A DNA stretch of 11,175 nt from an uncultured Tabrizicola sp. GTDB lineage: Bacteria; Pseudomonadota; Alphaproteobacteria; Rhodobacterales; Rhodobacteraceae. The notes under the pieces were generated by a model that saw nothing but the letters and a program-made list of their open reading frames with translations, was not told where the DNA came from and did not search any database. Shown piece by piece: positions 7,001-11,175 of this stretch. The position numbers and the translations under genes were made by a program. Location: positions 1-11,175 of the forward strand of contig CALLZQ010000001.1 of NCBI GenBank assembly GCA_937858255.1, given 5' to 3'. Each line of letters opens with the position of its first letter. Within the stretch, counting starts at the first letter, position 1.

Positions 7001-7834
7001 ATGAACGCCTATGCCCGCCCGACCAGCCTTGATGCGGCACTGGCCCTGCTGGGCGAGGGGCCGCGGCAGATTCTGGCAGGCGGGACCGATCTTTATCCGG
7101 CTGCCGGGCAGCGTCTGGCCGGGCCGGTTCTCGATCTGGCGGGGATTGCCGATCTGCGTGGGATCAGCCTGTCGCAACAGGGCGGATTGCGCATCGGGGC
7201 CTGTACCCCCTGGACCGAGATTGCCGAGACCGCCTTGCCACCGGCCTGCCGTGCGCTGCAACAGGCCGCGCGTCAGGTTGGCGGGCGGCAGATTCAGAAT
7301 CTGGGGACGCTGGGGGGAAATCTGTGCAATGCCTCGCCCGCAGCCGATGGGGTGCCGCCTCTGCTGGCGCTAGAGGCAATGGTGGAGCTGGCGGGGCCGG
7401 CAGGACGCCGCGGTCTGCCCCCTTCCCACTTTATTGTCGCGCCCCCCCCGACCCCCCCCCGCGCCCCAGAGCTGCTGATAGCCATCCGTATTCCGCCCGA
7501 GGGGCTGCGGGGCACATCGGCCTTTCTCAAACTTGGTGCCCGCGCCTATCTGGTAATTTCAATTGCCATGGTCGCGGTCCGTGTTGTGATGCAAGGGGAT
7601 CGTATCGGCTCTGCCAGTCTGGCGGTGGGCGCCTGTGCCGCCACCGCGCGGCGATTGCCGGGGGTTGAGGCGGCGATTGCCGGGATGTCTGTCGAACAGG
7701 CTGCCGCCGAAGTGACCGAGGCACTGGTTTCCCCCGGGCTTTCCCCGATTGACGATGTGCGTGCAAGCGCCGCCTACCGCCAGAGGGCGGCGGCGGAACT
7801 CTTGCGCCGCGCGCTGCGCGAGGCTGTGGCATGA
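7001..7834 (+). CDS. Molybdenum hydroxylase FAD-binding subunit (CoxM/XdhB-type; probable nicotinate dehydrogenase)
   Basis: This 277-residue subunit carries the FAD that passes electrons from the iron-sulfur clusters to an acceptor in a xanthine-oxidase-family enzyme. Diagnostic FAD motifs are AGGTD (26-30) and TLGGNLCNASPAAD (103-116); the C-terminal CoxM-type domain runs from about 175 (LGARAYLVISIAMVAV) to the end. I prefer the ATG at 7001, which gives the family-like MNAYARPTSLDAALALL and has GAGAGG at 6991-6996; a GTG at 6989 is the alternative. The stop overlaps the next start as ATGA, so the subunits are translationally coupled. Oddity: residues 147-154 (APPPTPPR) replace the usual glycine-containing GPGRT/GYGKT-like segment and are encoded by C8-GA-C9 (7442-7460), possible slippage or sequence error. 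Substrate is inferred from the following genes. Confidence 0.93.
   Translation: MNAYARPTSLDAALALLGEGPRQILAGGTDLYPAAGQRLAGPVLDLAGIADLRGISLSQQGGLRIGACTPWTEIAETALPPACRALQQAARQVGGRQIQNLGTLGGNLCNASPAADGVPPLLALEAMVELAGPAGRRGLPPSHFIVAPPPTPPRAPELLIAIRIPPEGLRGTSAFLKLGARAYLVISIAMVAVRVVMQGDRIGSASLAVGACAATARRLPGVEAAIAGMSVEQAAAEVTEALVSPGLSPIDDVRASAAYRQRAAAELLRRALREAVA
7442..7460 (+). repeat. Double poly-C tract (C8-GA-C9) inside the FAD-subunit gene
   Basis: Seventeen of 19 bases are C, in runs of 8 and 9. The frame is kept, and codes for Pro-Pro-Pro-Thr-Pro-Pro-Arg with flanking bases. Runs of this length are prone to polymerase slippage in vivo and to calling errors. Confidence 0.8.
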
Positions 7835-10491
7835 TCGAATTTACCCTCAACGGTCAGCCTGTCAGCGTCGATGCTGAACCCGCTGCGCGCCTGACCGAGG
7901 TGCTGCGCGACGGGCTGGGCCTGACCGGAACCAAGGTGGGCTGCGATGCGGGAGATTGCGGCGCCTGTACGGTTCTGCTGGACGGGGCGCAGGTTTGCGC
8001 CTGTTTGGTGCCGGCTGGCCGGGCCTCGGGCCGCCATGTCGAGACCGTGGAATCCGCTGCCGCCGATCTTGACCGGCTGAAGGCTGCCTTCCTGCGCCAC
8101 GGCGCTGCCCAATGCGGGATCTGTACCCCCGGCATGCTGATGGCAGGTGCCGATCTCTTGCGGCGCAATCCGCATCCGGCCGAGGCCGAGGCGAAGGAGG
8201 CGCTGGGCGGCGGACTGTGCCGCTGCACCGGCTATCGCAAGATCCCGGCGGCGGTTGGTGATGCCCCGCCCCCGCCGCTGCCCCAGACGGCACAGGTCGG
8301 CGATGCGATTGCCCGGCTTGACGGGCAGGCCAAGGTTGCGGGCGATCTCTTCGGCGCCGATCAGGTGCCGCAAGGGGCGCTGACCCTGATCGCGGTGCGC
8401 TCGCCCTATCCGCATGCTGCCTTTACCATTGGTGATCTGGCCGGATTTACCGCCCGCCCGGGCGTCGCCGCCGTTTTCACCGCCGCCGATATCCCCGGCC
8501 GCAATAGCTTTGGCGCGATCCCAGCCTTTGCCGACCAGCCGGCCATTGCCGCCAGCCCGGCCCGGTTTCGCGGCGAATGCGTGGCGCTGATCGCCTTTGA
8601 ACCGGGCGTCCTGCCAGATAGCGCGGGCTTTCCGATCGAATGGCAACCGTTGCCGGCCCTGAACACCCCGGCCGAGGCCGAGGCCGAGGGCGCCCCACTG
8701 TTGCATCCCACCCGCGCCGGCAATCGGCTGATCGAGGGGCGGATCACCAAAGGCAATGCCGCCGCGGCGATGGCCGGCTGCGCCGTCGTGATCGAGGGCC
8801 GGATGCAGACCGGTTTTGTCGAACATGCCTATATCGAGCCTGAGGCCGGCTCAGCCTGGCTAGAGGGTGAGACACTGGTGATCCGGGCCTGCACACAGGC
8901 CCCGATCATGGATCGCGATGAAACCGCGCAGGTGCTGGCCCTGCCACCCGAGAAGGTGCGGATCATCCCCACAGCCGTCGGCGGCGGCTTTGGCTCAAAG
9001 CTGGATGTCAGCCTGCAACCCTTGCTGGGTCTGGCCGTGCTGCGCACCGGCCGGCCGTGCCGCATGGTCTATTCCCGGGCCGAGAGCATGGCCTCGACCA
9101 CCAAGCGCCACCCGGCGGAAATGTCGGGCCGCATCGGCTGCGATGCCGAGGGGCGCATCGTCGCGCTGGAGTTCGAGGGGCGGTTCAACACCGGCGCCTA
9201 TGCCAGTTGGGGGCCGACCGTCGCGAACCGGGTGCCGGTGCATGTCTCTGGCCCCTATCTGACGCCGCATGTCAGTGCGGCGGCGCGGGCCGTGCATACC
9301 CATGGTCCGGTCTCAGGCGCCTTCCGTGGCTTTGGCGTGCCGCAGGCCGCGCTCTGGCAGGAAACCATCTATGACCGGCTGGCCGACCGCCTGGGTATTG
9401 ACCGGCTGGAGTTCCGCCTGCGCAATGCCCTGCGTGATGGTGACGCCACCGCTACCGGACAGATCCTTCAGGGTGCCGGTATTGCCGCCTGCCTCACCGC
9501 GCTGCGCCACGCATGGACAGCGGCGCTGGCCCGGGCCAAACAGCATCCCGGGCACGGTGTCGGTATCGCCTCTTGCTGGTATGGTTGCGGCAATACTTCG
9601 CTGCCCAACCCCTCGACCATCCGTATCGGCCTTAGCCATCAGGGCCGGGTGGTGCTGCACCAAGGCGCGACCGATATCGGCCAGGGGGCGAATACGGTCA
9701 TCACACAGATCGCGGCGACGGCCCTGGGCTTGCCGCTGGAGGATTTCGACCTGATCGGTCCCGATACCGCGCTGACCCCCGATGCCGGCAAGACCTCGGC
9801 CAGCCGTCAGACCTTTGTCACCGGTCGCGCCGCCAAGGCGGCGGGCGAGGCGCTGCGCGCGCATCTGCTGCGACTGACCAATGCCGGTGCCGGCGCCACC
9901 CTTGCCCTGAAGGGCACGCATCTGACCGCCAGCGAGGGGGCCGAACGGCGCAGCGTCGATCTGGCCAGCCTGCCAACCGATGATCTGGGCTATGCTGTCT
10001 CGGCCGAAGATACCTATGACCCGCCAACCGGCGCGCTGGACGAAAATGGCCAGGGCCGCCCCTATGCCCAATATGGCTATGGTGCGCAGATGGTTGAACT
10101 GGCAGTGGATCAGGCGCTTGGCACCATCCGCCTGATCCGCATCACAGCGGCCCATGACGTCGGCCGCGCCATCAACCCGCAACTCGCCACCGGCCAGATC
10201 GAAGGTGGCATCGCCCAAGGGATCGGCCTCGCCCTGATCGAGGAATATCTGCCCGGCCGTACCGAAAATCTGCATGATTACCTGATCCCGACCATCGGCG
10301 ACGTGCCCCCGATCGACAGCCTTTTGATCGAAATCCCCGATCCCGAAGGCCCTTTTGGTGCCAAGGGCCTTGGTGAGCATGTGCTGATCCCGACGGCACC
10401 GGCCATTCTTAACGCCATCCGCCACGCCACCGGGGCCGAAATCGACCGGGTGCCTGTCCTGCCGCATCGGCTGATACAGGCCATGAAATGA
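7831..10491 (+). CDS. Molybdenum hydroxylase: fused [2Fe-2S]x2 + molybdopterin catalytic subunit (probable nicotinate dehydrogenase)
   Basis: This 886-residue protein combines two subunits that are separate in CoxS/CoxL or NicA/NicB enzymes. Residues 1-~140 are the iron-sulfur part: plant-type cluster Cys38, 43, 46, 58 and second cluster Cys95, 98, 130, 132 (QCGICTPG, CRCTGY). From ~157 follows the molybdopterin-cytosine-dinucleotide part: GGGFGSK (384-390), GAFRGFG (497-502 region), GATDIGQGA (612-620), SASRQTFVTGRA (656-667), EGGIAQG (791-797) and GAKGLGE with the catalytic Glu849. The CO-dehydrogenase active-site loop AYRCSFR is absent, so it is not form I CODH. No signal peptide or cytochrome c domain is seen, unlike NicB of Pseudomonas putida; it is probably cytoplasmic. 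GAGG at 7820-7823 serves as Shine-Dalgarno. The layout resembles Desulfovibrio Mop, but with a separate FAD gene upstream. A hydroxylase of an N-heterocycle is near certain; nicotinate (giving 6-hydroxynicotinate) is inferred from the next gene. Confidence 0.93.
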   Translation: MIEFTLNGQPVSVDAEPAARLTEVLRDGLGLTGTKVGCDAGDCGACTVLLDGAQVCACLVPAGRASGRHVETVESAAADLDRLKAAFLRHGAAQCGICTPGMLMAGADLLRRNPHPAEAEAKEALGGGLCRCTGYRKIPAAVGDAPPPPLPQTAQVGDAIARLDGQAKVAGDLFGADQVPQGALTLIAVRSPYPHAAFTIGDLAGFTARPGVAAVFTAADIPGRNSFGAIPAFADQPAIAASPARFRGECVALIAFEPGVLPDSAGFPIEWQPLPALNTPAEAEAEGAPLLHPTRAGNRLIEGRITKGNAAAAMAGCAVVIEGRMQTGFVEHAYIEPEAGSAWLEGETLVIRACTQAPIMDRDETAQVLALPPEKVRIIPTAVGGGFGSKLDVSLQPLLGLAVLRTGRPCRMVYSRAESMASTTKRHPAEMSGRIGCDAEGRIVALEFEGRFNTGAYASWGPTVANRVPVHVSGPYLTPHVSAAARAVHTHGPVSGAFRGFGVPQAALWQETIYDRLADRLGIDRLEFRLRNALRDGDATATGQILQGAGIAACLTALRHAWTAALARAKQHPGHGVGIASCWYGCGNTSLPNPSTIRIGLSHQGRVVLHQGATDIGQGANTVITQIAATALGLPLEDFDLIGPDTALTPDAGKTSASRQTFVTGRAAKAAGEALRAHLLRLTNAGAGATLALKGTHLTASEGAERRSVDLASLPTDDLGYAVSAEDTYDPPTGALDENGQGRPYAQYGYGAQMVELAVDQALGTIRLIRITAAHDVGRAINPQLATGQIEGGIAQGIGLALIEEYLPGRTENLHDYLIPTIGDVPPIDSLLIEIPDPEGPFGAKGLGEHVLIPTAPAILNAIRHATGAEIDRVPVLPHRLIQAMK

Positions 10492-10510
10492 AACGGGCCG
10501 CCCCTTCATC

Positions 10511-10557
10511 TGTTCAAATATATCCTCGGGGGGTGAATGGCCGCAGGCCAGAGGAGG
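10511..10557. other. Intergenic stem-loop element, possibly a dispersed Rhodobacteraceae-type repeat
   Basis: Within the 97-bp gap between hydroxylase and reductase genes, an AT-rich lead (TGTTCAAATATATCCTC) precedes TGGCC-GCA-GGCCA (10538-10550), itself flanked by CCTC (10524-10527) and GAGG (10551-10554), giving a bulged compound hairpin. The combination 'TTCAAATAT..CCTCGGGGG' plus a GCA-loop hairpin recalls an intergenic motif I have seen repeatedly in Rhodobacteraceae sequences. There is no T tract, so it is not a standard terminator. The AGGAGG at 10552-10557 is 31 nt from the reductase ATG, too far to be its Shine-Dalgarno. Confidence 0.4.
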
Positions 10558-10588
10558 CCAGACATCCCGCCGCAACCGGACCACGACC

Positions 10589-11175
10589 ATGACCCAGCCG
10601 CCCGAGAAAATCCGCTGCGATGCCTGCCCGGTCATGTGCTATATCGCCCCGGGCCAGACCGGCGCCTGCGACCGCTATGCCAATGACGCCGGGCGCATCG
10701 TGCGGACCGACCCGGTGGTGATGCTGTCGCATACGGTTCAGGCAGGCGGGCGTCTTGTCCCTTTTGCCGCCCGCGACTGGGATGGTGAGCCCTTTCCCGA
10801 CGATACTTTCGTGACGGGCATCGGCTCGGGAACCACCTATCCCGATTACAAGCCAGCCCCCTTTATCGTCGCGTCAGAGGTTGAGGGCGCCGATATGGTC
10901 ACTGTGGTGACAGAGGCCATTTTTTCCTATTGCGGCGTCAAGGTGAAGATCGACACCGACCGCTTTCTGGGCCCCGAGGGCGCCACTGTCCGCGCCGGGG
11001 GCGAGGCGATCGGCCATGTCACCACCGCCGAATATGGCAGTCAGATGCTTTCTCTCGGCGGGGTGCATCACCTGACGGGCGGCTCAAATCCCGAGGGCCC
11101 GCTGACCTGCCCCAGCCTGCTTGCGCTGTGCAATGGCGGGGCGGGGGAGCTGGCCAAAGCCAGCGGACCGAACCC
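10589..11175 (+). CDS. hnr: 6-hydroxynicotinate reductase, N-terminal 195 residues (3' end outside window)
   Basis: I recognise this as the family annotated 6-hydroxynicotinate reductase (EC 1.3.7.1), which reduces 6-hydroxynicotinate to 1,4,5,6-tetrahydro-6-oxonicotinate with reduced ferredoxin. The visible part has an N-terminal four-Cys iron-sulfur motif, CX2CX3CX9C (Cys10, 13, 17, 27; IRCDACPVMCYIAPG then TGACDRY), then a conserved stretch VTEAIFSYCGVKVKIDTDR (107-125), TTAEYGSQMLSLGGVHHLTGG and TCPSLLALCN. The frame is open to the right edge; relatives are, as I recall, around 480-500 residues with further Fe-S ligands C-terminally. The ATG at 10589 has only a weak GGA 8 nt upstream, but gives the family-like start. 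It lies 97 bp after the Mo hydroxylase on the same strand, matching the next step in the reductive nicotinate pathway. Recognition is from memory of the family, so the exact reaction is less certain than membership. Confidence 0.78.
   Translation, partial: MTQPPEKIRCDACPVMCYIAPGQTGACDRYANDAGRIVRTDPVVMLSHTVQAGGRLVPFAARDWDGEPFPDDTFVTGIGSGTTYPDYKPAPFIVASEVEGADMVTVVTEAIFSYCGVKVKIDTDRFLGPEGATVRAGGEAIGHVTTAEYGSQMLSLGGVHHLTGGSNPEGPLTCPSLLALCNGGAGELAKASGPN

Noticed and set aside
7831..10491. Reading the hydroxylase as xanthine dehydrogenase or CO dehydrogenase
   Set aside because: The CODH form I loop AYRCSFR is absent, and purine genes (XdhC-like, urate pathway) are not seen nearby; the adjacent reductase favours a pyridine substrate. 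XdhC could still lie outside the window.
7774..10635. Long open frames on the - strand opposite the Mo-hydroxylase gene (350 and 440 codons)
   Set aside because: The translations are Gly/Arg/Gln-rich with no recognisable domain and lie wholly across a gene with complete catalytic motifs.
1..11175. tRNA/rRNA genes, CRISPR arrays, insertion sequences, integrase or attachment sites
   Set aside because: I looked for tRNA-like clover patterns, regularly spaced repeats and transposase motifs and saw none; the window reads as ordinary chromosomal or large-replicon gene content.

Overview
The window is GC-rich (roughly 65% by eye). Codon use, protein flavour and gene spacing look like an alphaproteobacterium, most probably a Rhodobacteraceae-type organism (Paracoccus/Rhodobacter relatives). 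That placement is an impression from composition and protein similarity, not a measurement. Nearly everything is coding, and no gene-free stretch exceeds 200 bases.

Left part (1-5.9 kb), metal and drug export. The window opens inside the C-terminal third of a P1B heavy-metal ATPase on the + strand. Its last membrane segment carries the HEGGT signature of the P1B-4 (Co/Fe/Zn-type) subgroup. It converges on a three-gene minus-strand operon, tetR - membrane fusion protein - RND pump (5853 down to 710). The two transcription units share a bidirectional terminator at 652-690. The operon genes are separated by only 4 and 10 nt. A perfect 18-bp palindrome just upstream of tetR is the obvious autoregulatory operator.

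Middle part (5.95-6.2 kb). A 60-codon minus-strand gene encodes a small single-span membrane protein of unknown function. It has a strong Shine-Dalgarno and its own intrinsic terminator, so it is insulated from the tetR operon. The 196 bases between its start and the end of marR (6200-6395) hold its leader and presumably its promoter, plus short GC-rich inverted repeats, but no gene.

Right part (6.4 kb to the end), a catabolic module. A MarR-type regulator on the minus strand is divergent from a + strand operon. That operon encodes a molybdenum hydroxylase made of a separate FAD subunit and an unusual fused [2Fe-2S]x2 + molybdopterin subunit (ATGA overlap). It is followed after 97 bp by the first 195 codons of a protein I recognise as 6-hydroxynicotinate reductase. 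Together they suggest nicotinate hydroxylation to 6-hydroxynicotinate, then ferredoxin-type reduction of the ring. This is the reductive route known from Eubacterium barkeri and reported for Azorhizobium, rather than the oxidative NicC/maleamate route. The 170-bp divergent promoter region is dense in repeats (tandem 18-mers, tandem 10-mers, overlapping inverted repeats) and is the likely MarR control region.

Main points for a second look: the reductive nicotinate module with its fused Mo-hydroxylase subunit; a C8-GA-C9 tract inside the FAD-subunit gene at a normally conserved motif; the architecture of the divergent promoter; and a possible dispersed stem-loop element in front of the reductase gene.
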